Below the pieces are notes generated by a model. That model did not search any database and had not been told where the DNA came from. It saw nothing but the letters and a program-made list of their open reading frames with translations. Below, piece after piece: positions 1 through 7,097 of a DNA stretch of 50,987 nt; the first letter of the stretch is position 1, and the number at the start of each line of letters is the position of its first letter. The stretch comes from an uncultured Anaerolineales bacterium (GTDB lineage Bacteria > Chloroflexota > Anaerolineae > Anaerolineales > UBA6663): assembly GCA_937952305.1 (NCBI GenBank), contig CALFZO010000131.1, positions 1 to 50,987 of the forward strand, written 5' to 3'. Position numbers and translations under genes: made by a program.

Positions 1-549
1 CGTCACCGTGCCGCTGCCGACGCGCACCCCGCCGCCATCCCCGGCCGTGCCGCCGCCGCCATAATCGGCGGTGTTGCCCGTGAGCGTGACGTTGGTCAGC
101 GCCACCGTCGGGCTGCTGCTGGTGACCAGCCCGCCGCCGTTCTGCTCAGCGCGGTTGCCGCTGATGGTGACGTTGGTCAGGGTGGCCGTCCCACCTTTGA
201 GCCACAGCCCGCCGCCGGCGTCGTAGTTGGCGGTGTTGCTCAGGACGGACGAGTGGGTGAGCGTGAGCGTGCCGGTGGAGTAGATGCCGGCGCCGCCGTT
301 GCTGGTGGTGTTGCTCACGATGGCGCTGTAGCTCAGCGTCACGGTGCCGGCCTGGTTGTACAGCCCGCCGCCGGACGCCGTCCCGCCGCCGCCGCGCAGG
401 GTCACGCCCGTGAGGGTCACGGTCGTGGTCAGGACGTGCAGGATCCGGTCGCTCCAGCCGGTGTTGCCCAGGATCGTCACCTGGTCGGCGCCCGGGCCGG
501 TGATGGTCAGCGGCGCGGTGACGTCGAGAAGGCGGCTGAGTTCCTGCAT
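1..549 (-). CDS. Right-handed parallel beta-helix surface protein, partial (3' end outside window)
   Basis: The minus strand is open for 183 codons from ATG 549 to the window edge and reads as a Gly/Thr/Asn-rich repeat: repeated GGGLY, TVTL, VTISGN and SNTA blocks of roughly 20-25 residues. This is the signature of polymorphic-outer-membrane-protein-like beta-helix repeats on secreted or surface proteins. The frame starts at MQELSRLLDV and enters helix repeats at once, with no signal peptide and no lead-in domain. A GTG lies four codons upstream and an in-frame TAG 13 codons upstream of the ATG. Related proteins normally begin with a signal peptide and a GSLRQ-type segment, as in the 16563-19013 protein here, so this copy looks 5'-truncated or is a pseudogene remnant. 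Function beyond a surface beta-helix is unknown. Confidence 0.72.
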   Translation of the reverse strand, partial: MQELSRLLDVTAPLTITGPGADQVTILGNTGWSDRILHVLTTTVTLTGVTLRGGGGTASGGGLYNQAGTVTLSYSAIVSNTTSNGGAGIYSTGTLTLTHSSVLSNTANYDAGGGLWLKGGTATLTNVTISGNRAEQNGGGLVTSSSPTVALTNVTLTGNTADYGGGGTAGDGGGVRVGSGTVT

Positions 550-631
550 CGCTCGGGGCACTTCTCCCCAAGGCCAGCACCCGGGAGACTAGGCAATTCT
601 TTCAGCTGGTGATGGACGAAGCGTTCGTGCG

Positions 632-686
632 AAACAAGAAGATCGTAGCCGCCCGGCCGAAGCCGAATGACTACGATCTCTTGTTT
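632..686 (-). terminator. Long hairpin downstream of tRNA-Asp
   Basis: AAACAAGAAGATCGTAG (632-648) is complementary to CTACGATCTCTTGTTTT (671-687) with one bulged A. The GC-rich loop contains a smaller inner stem. It lies just past the 3' end of the leftward tRNA-Asp gene, and its U-rich descending arm fits a transcription terminator. It also separates the tRNA from the truncated beta-helix gene. Confidence 0.65.
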
Positions 687-691
687 TACTG

Positions 692-766
692 CGGACCCGA
701 CGGGATTCGAACCCGCGGTCTCGGCCTTGACAGGGCCGCGTGTTGGGCCAGCTACACCACGGGTCC
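692..766 (-). tRNA. tRNA-Asp (anticodon GUC)
   Basis: The 75-nt cloverleaf has a perfect 7-bp acceptor stem (GGACCCG with CGGGTCC) and a D arm GTGT/ACAC. The anticodon stem is CGGCC/GGCCG around loop CUGUCAA, giving anticodon GUC. The T arm carries GGTTCGAATCC. The discriminator base is G, the expected identity element for tRNA-Asp. CCA is not encoded (GCA follows), so it must be added after transcription; a CCA-adding enzyme is encoded at 46637-48322. Confidence 0.97.
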
Positions 767-829
767 AGTAGCCGCGAGAATATACCATAGCGCGCAGGGA
801 GCGTCAATACCTTTTTTCACAAAGCCCGC

Positions 830-1876
830 TTAACGCAGTGCCGCCCGCAGCGCCGCCGCCACTTTGTCCACATCGGCGGCCGTGACCCAGGCGTGGGTCA
901 CCAGGCGCACGCGCGGCGCATACCCATCGATCAAAATGCCCTGCGTGCGCAGGGCCTCGGTGAGAGCCTGCGGCGACAGGCGCGCGGCGCCGGTCAGGCG
1001 GACGTAGACCATGTTGGTGGCAGCTGTCCCAGGTTCAAGCTCGAGGCCCGACACCTCCCGCAACCCCTCGGCCAGGCGCCGGGCGTTGGCGTGATCGTCC
1101 TCCAGCCGTTCGATCATTTGCTCCAGCGCCACCAGGCCGGCCGCCGCCAGCACGCCCGCCTGGCGCAGGCCGCCGCCCACCATCTTGCGGTAGCGGCGCG
1201 CCTCGGCGATGAAGTCGGCCGGGCCGCACAGCAGCGAGCCGACCGGCGCGCTCAGGCCCTTGGACAGGCAGAACATCACCGAGTCGGCTGGCCCAGCCAG
1301 GGCGGCAGCCGGGACGCCCTGCGCCACCGCCGCGTTGAAGAGGCGCGCCCCGTCCAGGTGGAACTTGAGGCCGTGGCGCAGGGCCAGGGCGGCCACCTGC
1401 TGCGTGTACGCGGCCGTGAGCGGCACGCCACCGCAGATATTCTGAGTGTTCTCCAGGCAGATCAGGCGCGTGCGCGGATGGTGGACGTCTTCGTCGCGGA
1501 TGGCGGCCTCGATGTCGGCCAGCGCCAGGGTGCCGTCCGGCTGGTTGCGGACCACGGCCGCCGCGAGCCCGCCCAGCGCCGCCATCCCGCCGACTTCGTT
1601 CAGGTAGATGTGGCTCTGGTCGCCGACGATCACGTCGGCTCCGCGCCCGCAGTGTGTCAGCAGCGCCACCAGGTTGCCCATGGTGCCGGAGGCCACAAAC
1701 AGCCCGGCCGCCTGGCCGGTGAGCGCGGCGGCGCGCTCCTGCAGCCGGTGGACGGTCGGGTCGTCGTCAAAAACGTCGTCGCCGACCTCGGCCTGGGCCA
1801 TGGCGGCGCGCATGGCCGGGGTGGGGTGGGTGACGGTATCGCTGCGTAGGTCGATCAGGCCATTCTCGAAGCTCAT
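830..1876 (-). CDS. ltaE: Low-specificity L-threonine aldolase
   Basis: This is a PLP-dependent fold-type I enzyme of 348 residues, the usual family length. It cleaves L-threonine or L-allo-threonine to glycine and acetaldehyde in the cytoplasm. The N-terminal DLRSDTVTHPT block, GDQSHIYL, the PLP-contacting HLDGARLF (D175, R178) and the Schiff-base lysine in FCLSKGLSAPVGS (K206) are all present. I chose ATG 1876 because the protein then begins MSFENGLIDLRSDT, as in homologues; the frame stays open upstream but reads as low-complexity Pro/Arg sequence. The start overlaps the stop of the upstream membrane-protein gene (ATGA, 1873-1876), so the two are probably translationally coupled. Confidence 0.95.
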   Translation of the reverse strand: MSFENGLIDLRSDTVTHPTPAMRAAMAQAEVGDDVFDDDPTVHRLQERAAALTGQAAGLFVASGTMGNLVALLTHCGRGADVIVGDQSHIYLNEVGGMAALGGLAAAVVRNQPDGTLALADIEAAIRDEDVHHPRTRLICLENTQNICGGVPLTAAYTQQVAALALRHGLKFHLDGARLFNAAVAQGVPAAALAGPADSVMFCLSKGLSAPVGSLLCGPADFIAEARRYRKMVGGGLRQAGVLAAAGLVALEQMIERLEDDHANARRLAEGLREVSGLELEPGTAATNMVYVRLTGAARLSPQALTEALRTQGILIDGYAPRVRLVTHAWVTAADVDKVAAALRAALR

Positions 1877-2232
1877 GGCGTGGGAGTTCCCAGGGCTTGG
1901 CGGAGATAGTCGACTAGGCTGGGGGCGGCGGCCACCAGGGCGCCGGCGACCAGGGTGTAGTAGAGCACCTGCCACAGACAGCCGGCGCAGCCCAGGCCGA
2001 GGCCCCAGCCGGCGCGCCGTGCGGCCACGCGGTCCGGCGAACGCCGGTCACGCCAGCCCGTCAGGAAGGCCAGCGCCGCGAACGGCAGGCCGAGCAAGGT
2101 GGTGATGAAGAACGGCGTGACCGACAGGAACAGCCACAAGCCGCCGGCGATCAGGCTGAGGGTGGCCCAGAAGCGCCCGGGCCGGGCGGCCGCCGTCGGG
2201 CCGCCGGGCGGGGGCGGGGCGCGGTCGTCCAT
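1873..2232 (-). CDS. Small membrane protein of unknown function
   Basis: This 119-residue protein has a Pro-rich cytosolic N-terminus (residues 1-17). Two hydrophobic stretches at about 20-57 (a possible hairpin ending GLPFAALAFLTGW) are followed by a basic loop (RDRRSPDRVAARR) and another hydrophobic segment at about 75-105. That predicts three membrane passes. I recognise no enzyme motif. It sits 17 bp downstream of the nitrilase-like gene and overlaps threonine aldolase by four bases, so it belongs to the same leftward operon. Its role cannot be inferred from sequence. Confidence 0.75.
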   Translation of the reverse strand: MDDRAPPPPGGPTAAARPGRFWATLSLIAGGLWLFLSVTPFFITTLLGLPFAALAFLTGWRDRRSPDRVAARRAGWGLGLGCAGCLWQVLYYTLVAGALVAAAPSLVDYLRQALGTPTP

Positions 2233-2249
2233 CGCCGCGCCGTGCTCGC

Positions 2250-3086
2250 TCAGTATTTCCGGACCAGCGCCTTGTAGCTGTCCGGCTCGCGGTTCTGCAG
2301 CGTCTGGAATTCCTCGCGCCGCTGGCGGACCTCGCCCAGGTCGATGCGGGCCACGCAGTAGCCTTCAGCCGGCTCGTTGGTCTTGGGGTCCACCTCGCCG
2401 GCCAGCGTCGCATAAACCTGGCCGCGCGGACCGACGATGGTCGTGTCGCCGAAGAACGAGTAGGTGACGTCATCGCCCACGCGGTTGGCCGCCGCCACGA
2501 ACAGCGCGTTCTCGTACGCGCGCGCCAGGACGTAGGTGCGCCACTCGTCGCGGTGCGGCTTCTCCCAGTTGGCGCACACCACCAGCAGCTCGGCGCCGTC
2601 CAGCGCCAGCGCGCGCGCCGCCTCCGGGAAGGCCAGGTCGTAGCCGGAGAGCAGGGCCACCTGGCCGAACGTGCACTCGAAGACCGGGTACTTGTAGCCG
2701 GCCCGGAACGCCATGCGCTCCTCGCCCTTCAGATGCACCTTGTGATAGTCGCCCACCAATTCGCCGTCCGGACCGATCAGGACGACCGAGTTGAAGATGA
2801 TCGATTCGACCTTCTCTTTGGATGGCAGGCCAAAGGCGATGTGCACGCCGAATTCCTGGGCGCGCTGGGCGATGACGTTGACCGACGGGCCGGGCACACG
2901 CTGGGCCAGGTCGGTGAAGCGCACGCCCAGTTCGTAACCGGTGGTGATCAGCTCGGGGAAGACGATCAGGTCGACTTTCTGTTGACCCGCGATCTTGGCC
3001 ACCAGGTCGGACATCTTGGCCAGGTTTTCTTCCACTTCGCCCAGCTTGGGCTTCATCTGGACAGTGGCGACGGTCACTTCGCGCAT
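2250..3086 (-). CDS. Carbon-nitrogen hydrolase (nitrilase) superfamily protein lacking the catalytic Cys
   Basis: This 278-residue protein spans one full nitrilase domain: MREVTVATVQMKP start, FPELITTGYE with catalytic Glu45, YHKVHLKGEE with catalytic Lys116, and the nucleophile block VALLSGYDLAFPEAAR. In active members that block reads x-C-Y-D-x-x-F-P-E, with Cys as nucleophile. Here the position is Gly148, codon GGC at 2643-2645, one base from the TGC Cys codon. The rest of the fold signature (F/YDxxFPE, CANWEKP) is intact. It may be a catalytically dead regulatory homologue, a protein with altered chemistry, or a recent mutation or base-calling error. A good ribosome site (AAGGAGA) precedes ATG 3086. 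Amide or nitrile substrate unknown. Confidence 0.88.
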   Translation of the reverse strand: MREVTVATVQMKPKLGEVEENLAKMSDLVAKIAGQQKVDLIVFPELITTGYELGVRFTDLAQRVPGPSVNVIAQRAQEFGVHIAFGLPSKEKVESIIFNSVVLIGPDGELVGDYHKVHLKGEERMAFRAGYKYPVFECTFGQVALLSGYDLAFPEAARALALDGAELLVVCANWEKPHRDEWRTYVLARAYENALFVAAANRVGDDVTYSFFGDTTIVGPRGQVYATLAGEVDPKTNEPAEGYCVARIDLGEVRQRREEFQTLQNREPDSYKALVRKY

Positions 3087-3179
3087 GGGCTCTCCTTGGC
3101 GTCAAATGCACACTGCCCTTGCGGGCCGGGCACACTCCACATTGCATTGGGCACGGTCAGTACTGGCGCGCCCATTTTA

Positions 3180-4118
3180 TCATTTCCGGAGGTTTTCGAG
3201 CGTCTGTTCTAGTTCCAGCGGGAGGGCTGCCGTGAAGGTGCGGCGTTCGCCCGAGCTGGGCAAGGTCAGCGTCAGGCGGGCGGCGTGCAGCCATTGCCGG
3301 CTGACCGGCAGCGACGGCTGGCGGCGGCCGTAGACGGTGTCGCCGACGATCGGGCACTGCAGGTAGGCCAGGTGCAGGCGGATCTGGTGCGTGCGGCCCG
3401 TCAGCAGCCGGCATTCCAGCAGCGCATGCGTGGGCGCCGCGCTGCCGCCGGCGTGGAATTTCTCCAGCCCGGCATACTCGGTGACGGCGGCGCGGCCCTG
3501 GCGGAGCGGCACAATGGCCATGCGCTTGCGGTCGCGCGGGTCCCGGCCGATGGCGGCTTCGATCCGGCCGGCGTCGGTCGGCGGAAGACCGTCCACCAGG
3601 GCCAGGTAACGCTTGTCCACCTCGCGGTCGTGGAACTGCTGCTGTAGCGCGCGGTGGGCCGCATCGTTCTTGGCGACCACGATCAGCCCGGACGTGTCCT
3701 TGTCCAGCCGGTGCACGATGCCGGGCCGCTGCTCATCGCCGACGCCCTCGAGCTCGGGATCGTGCCCCAGGACGGCGTTCACGAGCGTGCCGCTGGCGTG
3801 GCCGGCGGCCGGGTGGACGACCATGCCGGCCGGCTTGTCGATGATCAACAGGTCGGCGTCCTCGTAGACGATGCTCAGCGGGATGGCCTCCGCCGCATGG
3901 CTGGCCGGCGGCGCGGCCGGCAGCTGGACACTGACCAGGCCAGCCCGCTCCAGCCGCTGGTTGGCGCGCGCCATGAGGCGGCCGTCGACGCTGACGCGGC
4001 CGGTCGTGATCAGGCGCTGGACCTGCGTGCGCGACAGTTCCGGCAGGGCGGCGGCAATCAATTTGTCGAGCCGTTCGCCGACGGTGGCGGCGGTGAAGGT
4101 GAGAGTCTGTTCGGTCAC
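3180..4118 (-). CDS. rluD: RluD-family 23S rRNA pseudouridine synthase
   Basis: The protein has an N-terminal S4 RNA-binding domain (GERLDKLIAAALPELSRTQV) followed by a RluA/RluD-type catalytic domain. The catalytic Asp lies in HRLDKDTSGLIVVAK; other family marks are DKPAGMVVHP and RTHQIRLHLAYL. It isomerises uridine to pseudouridine in large-subunit rRNA, although RluA/RluC/RluD specificity cannot be told from sequence alone. I chose GTG 4118 (VTEQTLTFTA), which matches the usual N-terminus. An alternative GTG at 4184 would add a Pro-rich 22-residue extension starting 10 bp after lspA. Neither start has a clear ribosome site. The pairing with lspA upstream is a common bacterial arrangement. 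Confidence 0.93.
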   Translation of the reverse strand: MTEQTLTFTAATVGERLDKLIAAALPELSRTQVQRLITTGRVSVDGRLMARANQRLERAGLVSVQLPAAPPASHAAEAIPLSIVYEDADLLIIDKPAGMVVHPAAGHASGTLVNAVLGHDPELEGVGDEQRPGIVHRLDKDTSGLIVVAKNDAAHRALQQQFHDREVDKRYLALVDGLPPTDAGRIEAAIGRDPRDRKRMAIVPLRQGRAAVTEYAGLEKFHAGGSAAPTHALLECRLLTGRTHQIRLHLAYLQCPIVGDTVYGRRQPSLPVSRQWLHAARLTLTLPSSGERRTFTAALPLELEQTLENLRK

Positions 4119-4193
4119 AGCAGGGACCGGCCGAGCGGCCGGCGGCGCAGGCGGGTGCAGGGGCGCGTCCGCTCCTGGACCCACGCGGCGGTG

Positions 4194-4754
4194 CTAAGAG
4201 GATTGGTCGGCGGCGCCGACGTCCACGGGCCCGCGCGCCGCGCCGTCAGCGGGCGCGGTCGGCGTCTGGTCCGGGTGCCGGGCCTCGCCCCACATCAACA
4301 GGACCAGCACGATCACGCCCAGCGTGATGCTCAGGTCGGCGACGTTGAAGATGGGTGTGCTCAACACGCTGAGCACGTTAATGTAATCCGTGACCGGGCC
4401 GTTGACCAGCCGGTCCACCAGGTTCCCGAGCGCGCCGCCCAGCTGCAGCCCGAGCGCGATGCGCAGGCCCCACTGGCCCTGGCTGGGCAGGCGCGCCGCG
4501 TAGTAGCTGATGATGATCGAGACGATGATGGCCACAATCATGAAGAACGTGCCGCCGGCCTGGAACATGCCAAACGCGGCGCCCGTGTTCTCGATGTGCA
4601 GCAGGCGGAAGTACGGGTCCAGCCCCGGCGCCAGGCTCAGCACCTCGCCCACCGGGATCGCGCGGCGCACGAGATACTTGGCGTATTGGTCGAGCAGAAT
4701 TACCAGCCCGGCGATCCAGAATACCAGCGACTGAGTGACAAGCCTTTTCCACAT
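4194..4754 (-). CDS. lspA: Lipoprotein signal peptidase (signal peptidase II)
   Basis: This integral inner-membrane aspartic protease cleaves signal peptides from diacylglyceryl-modified prolipoproteins, such as the PCuAC lipoprotein at 30104-30661. It is 186 residues with four membrane segments. The two catalytic Asp lie in GALGNLVDRL and FNVADLSI, and the conserved ENTGAAFGMF is present. A Pro/Ala/Asp-rich cytosolic tail of about 30 residues (from HPDQTPTAPAD) extends past the usual end. ATG 4754 follows a GGGAG ribosome site and lies about 30 bp downstream of a readable promoter. It is the first gene of the leftward lspA-rluD pair. Confidence 0.96.
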   Translation of the reverse strand: MWKRLVTQSLVFWIAGLVILLDQYAKYLVRRAIPVGEVLSLAPGLDPYFRLLHIENTGAAFGMFQAGGTFFMIVAIIVSIIISYYAARLPSQGQWGLRIALGLQLGGALGNLVDRLVNGPVTDYINVLSVLSTPIFNVADLSITLGVIVLVLLMWGEARHPDQTPTAPADGAARGPVDVGAADQSS

Positions 4755-4788
4755 GATGATTGGCAGCTCCCTATCTGTCCGGGGGACG

Positions 4789-4817
4789 ATTGTACCTTAG
4801 CGACCATTGATCAGCAA
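4789..4817 (-). promoter_or_regulatory. Sigma70-like promoter for lspA
   Basis: On the minus strand the -35 TTGCTG (4812-4817) and -10 TACAAT (4789-4794) are separated by 17 bp. The -10 box matches consensus at five of six positions. Transcription would start near 4782, about 28 nt before the lspA ATG. Confidence 0.65.
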
Positions 4818-4958
4818 TTACGGCCGCCGGCCAGGCCTCCGCAGCCCGCGGCCAATCCGACCGAGAGCCGCTATCCCGCCCGAACCGCGTTGAGGCGCGC
4901 CGGCGCCGGCCACGAAGCCCCGCTGCCTCTGGCTGACTTAAACTTTCCGGGGATTTCG

Positions 4959-4987
4959 TTGACACAGCCTCAGCCCGGGAGTAGAAT
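4959..4987 (+). promoter_or_regulatory. Sigma70-like promoter for the mgtE leader
   Basis: A consensus -35 TTGACA (4959-4964), a 17-bp spacer and -10 TAGAAT (4982-4987). The predicted start near 4994 gives a leader of about 170 nt before mgtE, unusually long for this compact region. The leader carries a short ORF and a terminator-like hairpin. Confidence 0.75.
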
Positions 4988-5015
4988 GCCGGCGAATGTT
5001 AACGGTGAAAGGCTT

Positions 5016-5075
5016 ATGAAGAACGACAGCCCGGACCTAGATTCGAGTACTCCGCCCACTCTCCCCGCCACCTAG
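5016..5075 (+). CDS. Putative 19-residue leader peptide upstream of mgtE
   Basis: ATG 5016 opens MKNDSPDLDSSTPPTLPAT and stops at TAG 5073-5075. A purine-rich GTGAAAGG lies just upstream (spacing about 3 nt to the ATG, a little short). Four of 19 residues are Pro and three are Asp, and the ORF sits between a strong promoter and a hairpin in front of a magnesium transporter gene. In enterobacteria the mgtL leader (Pro codons and acidic/Pro nascent chain) couples poor translation at low Mg2+ to mgtA expression. That this ORF works similarly is inference from composition and position only. It could be a chance ORF. Confidence 0.45.
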   Translation: MKNDSPDLDSSTPPTLPAT

Positions 5076-5106
5076 AGCCTGGCTGGTCCGGCGCGCCTCC
5101 GCGGCT

Positions 5107-5143
5107 GCGCCTCGTCCCCGGTCGACTCCGGGCGGCGAGGCGC
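5107..5143 (+). terminator. Terminator-like hairpin (possible attenuator) before mgtE
   Basis: GCGCCTCG (5107-5114) pairs perfectly with CGAGGCGC (5136-5143), with an inner CCCGG/CCGGG stem, and the sequence continues AATTCGTTT. The 5' arm can instead pair with GGCGC at 5090-5094, giving a mutually exclusive alternative. The mgtE ribosome site AAGGAGGT (5153-5160) follows directly. Confidence 0.55.
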
Positions 5144-5165
5144 AATTCGTTTAAGGAGGTCGCTC

Positions 5166-6527
5166 ATGGACCAGATGGTCATCGATACCGCCCTGGAGCG
5201 CGTGCGCGCGGCTCTGGAAGCCGGCAAGGTGGAAGACGCCATTGCCGCTCTGGCGGACCTGCACCCGGCCGACCGCGCCGAGGCCTTCTCCGACCTGAAA
5301 CGCGACGACCAAGAAGAAATCCTGCCCCGGCTGGACCCGGAGGACGCGGCCGAGCTGCTCGAAGAGCTCGAGGACGAGGAAGCCGCCGAAGCCGCCGCCT
5401 CGCTGCCCACGGCCGCCCTGGCCGATGTGCTGGACGAGATGGAGCCGGACGCCGCGGCCGATATCCTGGGCGACTTGCCGCCGGAACAGGCCAGCGCCGC
5501 TCTGGCCGAGATGGACGCCGAACAGGCGGACGACGTGCGGCCCCTGCTGGCGCACGCCGACGACACTGCCGGCGGCCTGATGACGCCGGACTTTTTCGCT
5601 TTGCGCCGCCAGATGACGGCGGGCATGGCCATCGATTTCCTGCGCAGCGCCGAGCTGGACCGCGAGACGCCGTACTATCTGTACGTCGTCGACCGCAATG
5701 ACCACCTGATCGGGGTAGTCGGCCTGCGCGACCTGATCCAGTCTGCGCCGGACACGCTGATCGAAGCGATCATGAACCGCGACGTGCGCAGCGTGCCGGT
5801 CGGGACCGATCAGGAAGAGGTCGCCCAGTTGATGAAGAAATACGCTTGGCTGGCCGTGCCGGTGGTGGATGCCGACGGCAAGCTGGCCGGCGTAATCCGG
5901 CACGACGACATGGTCCACGTCATGGAAGAGGAGGCCACCGAGGACCTGTACCGCCTGGCCAACGTCTCCGACGGTGACCTGACGCCGTGGAGTCCCCTGC
6001 GCATGTCGGTCAGCCGGCGGCTGCCGTGGTTGTACGTGAACCTGTTCACGGCCTTCCTGGCCGCCTGGGTGGTGAGCCTGTTCGAGGCCACTATCGCGCG
6101 GGTGGCGGTGCTGGCGGTCTTTCAGGGGATCGTGGCCGGGCAGGGCGGCAACGCCGGCACGCAGACGCTGGCCATCATGGTGCGCGGCATCGCCCTCGGT
6201 GAGATCGAACTGCGCGACGCGGCGCCGGTGCTCCTGCGCGAAGCCGGCATCGGCCTGATGCACGGTATGGCAGTGGGGGTGGCCGTGGCCCTCGGGGCCT
6301 GGCTGTGGAAGGGCATTCCGGTCCTGGGCCTGGTGATCGGCCTGGCGATGATGGGAAACATGGTCGCCGCCGGCCTGGCCGGGACGCTGGTGCCGCTGAC
6401 GCTGAAGGCCTTTAAGCTGGACCCGGCCCTGGCCTCGGCGGTGCTGGTGACCACCGTCACCGATTGCGTGGGCTTCGGGCTGTTCCTCGGCCTGGCGACG
6501 TATTTCCTGCCGTACTTAACTGTTTGA
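5166..6527 (+). CDS. mgtE: Magnesium transporter MgtE
   Basis: This Mg2+ channel/transporter of the cytoplasmic membrane is 453 residues, the standard length. An acidic MgtE N-domain (about 1-130, rich in DPEDAAELLEEL-type repeats) is followed by a CBS-domain pair (about 135-260) and five C-terminal membrane helices (about 285-453) containing the pore motif GGNAGTQT. In characterised MgtE the N and CBS domains bind Mg2+ and close the pore when Mg2+ is plentiful. ATG 5166 has an ideal ribosome site (AAGGAGGT). A long leader with its own promoter, short ORF and hairpin precedes it. The 3' end overlaps convergent tatA by 12 bp. Confidence 0.97.
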   Translation: MDQMVIDTALERVRAALEAGKVEDAIAALADLHPADRAEAFSDLKRDDQEEILPRLDPEDAAELLEELEDEEAAEAAASLPTAALADVLDEMEPDAAADILGDLPPEQASAALAEMDAEQADDVRPLLAHADDTAGGLMTPDFFALRRQMTAGMAIDFLRSAELDRETPYYLYVVDRNDHLIGVVGLRDLIQSAPDTLIEAIMNRDVRSVPVGTDQEEVAQLMKKYAWLAVPVVDADGKLAGVIRHDDMVHVMEEEATEDLYRLANVSDGDLTPWSPLRMSVSRRLPWLYVNLFTAFLAAWVVSLFEATIARVAVLAVFQGIVAGQGGNAGTQTLAIMVRGIALGEIELRDAAPVLLREAGIGLMHGMAVGVAVALGAWLWKGIPVLGLVIGLAMMGNMVAAGLAGTLVPLTLKAFKLDPALASAVLVTTVTDCVGFGLFLGLATYFLPYLTV

Positions 6528-6725
6528 GGCCGGGCCGTCGCCGCTCTGGCCACCCTGTTCGGGTTTCTTCTCGGCGTTGGCGTCACCGCCCAGGCCTTTG
6601 CGGAACTCGCGGATGGCGCTGCCCATTTCTTTGCCGATCTGGCCGATCCGGCCGACGCCAAAGAGCAGGACGACGATGACCAGGATGATGATCAGTTCGG
6701 ACCCGGCCGGTAGTCGAAAAGGCAT
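6516..6725 (-). CDS. tatA: Twin-arginine translocase subunit TatA/TatE
   Basis: This 69-residue single-span protein has a short N-terminal membrane helix (SELIIILVIVVLLFGVGRI) followed by the hinge and amphipathic helix (GQIGKEMGSAIREFRKGL) and a charged disordered tail. TatA oligomers form the translocation pore for folded proteins with twin-arginine signals. The LFG hinge is conserved; VGR replaces the common PKK/PKR after it. No tatC is nearby. A clear AGAGGAG ribosome site precedes ATG 6725. The 3' end overlaps mgtE tail to tail. Confidence 0.94.
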   Translation of the reverse strand: MPFRLPAGSELIIILVIVVLLFGVGRIGQIGKEMGSAIREFRKGLGGDANAEKKPEQGGQSGDGPASNS

Positions 6726-6780
6726 GGTCGCAACTCCTCTAGGTTGAAAGGGGCTTGGACTGCGATACGTTGACGCTTCT

Positions 6781-6789
6781 ATTCTAGCA
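6781..6789 (-). promoter_or_regulatory. Extended -10 promoter for tatA
   Basis: On the minus strand TGCTAGAAT forms an extended -10 element (TG-N-TAGAAT). No good -35 lies 17 bp upstream, as is usual for extended -10 promoters. It would give a leader of about 50 nt to tatA. Confidence 0.5.
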
Positions 6790-6929
6790 GATGGACCCTC
6801 GGTCCTGGTCCGGGCCGGGACGGCTGGCCGCCTCGGTGAATTGTCAGGTTACGGTCAGCGGCGGTGGCGCCCGGGCGGTAGAATTATTGGACGGCCCGGC
6901 CCGGTTGGCTGATGCCGCCAATAGATCGA

Positions 6930-7032
6930 GTTTTGGGGAGTAGCCGGCCCATCCCCGGATGGGCTGATCAGCCGTCATCCCGGAGCAATTCCCGGCTGAT
7001 CAACTTGACCCTCAAGGTGGCGAGACCAACAC
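6930..7032 (+). ncRNA. yybP-ykoY-type (manganese) riboswitch
   Basis: The leader holds the family's hallmark GGGGAGTAGC (6935-6944), a CGTCA segment in the third stem-loop (6974-6978) and the 3' GCGAGACC (7020-7027). The helices are GCCCATCC/GGATGGGC (6947-6964), a perfect 10-bp TGATCAGCCG/CGGCTGATCA (6965-7002) and CTTGA/TCAAG (7004-7016). The closing helix GTTTTGG (6930-6936) with CCAACAC (7026-7032) competes with the terminator's 5' arm. This family is known to sense Mn2+ and to precede P-type ATPases, MntP and TerC-like genes, exactly the context here. Ligand is inferred from the family. Confidence 0.82.
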
Positions 7033-7063
7033 AGGCACTGGCTGTGTGGTCTCGTTTTGTTTT
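7022..7063 (+). terminator. Intrinsic terminator in the P-ATPase leader
   Basis: GAGACCAACACAG (7022-7034) pairs with CTGTGTGGTCTC (7042-7053), followed by GTTTTGTTTT. Its 5' arm overlaps the riboswitch closing helix, so ligand-stabilised aptamer would block the terminator and switch the downstream ATPase on. Confidence 0.85.
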
Positions 7064-7097
7064 CCCTGGCCGTGTGCCCGGATAGAGGAGAGATCCC

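Noticed and set aside
893..1849. Long plus-strand frame opposite threonine aldolase
   Set aside because: Shadow of ltaE: low-complexity composition, no ribosome site, and the minus strand encodes a full PLP enzyme.
4994..5165. M-box (ykoK) magnesium riboswitch in the mgtE leader
   Set aside because: Leader length and GTTAACGGTGAAAGG near the 5' end are suggestive. However, I cannot find the conserved central segments of the M-box, so I did not annotate it; a covariance scan would decide.
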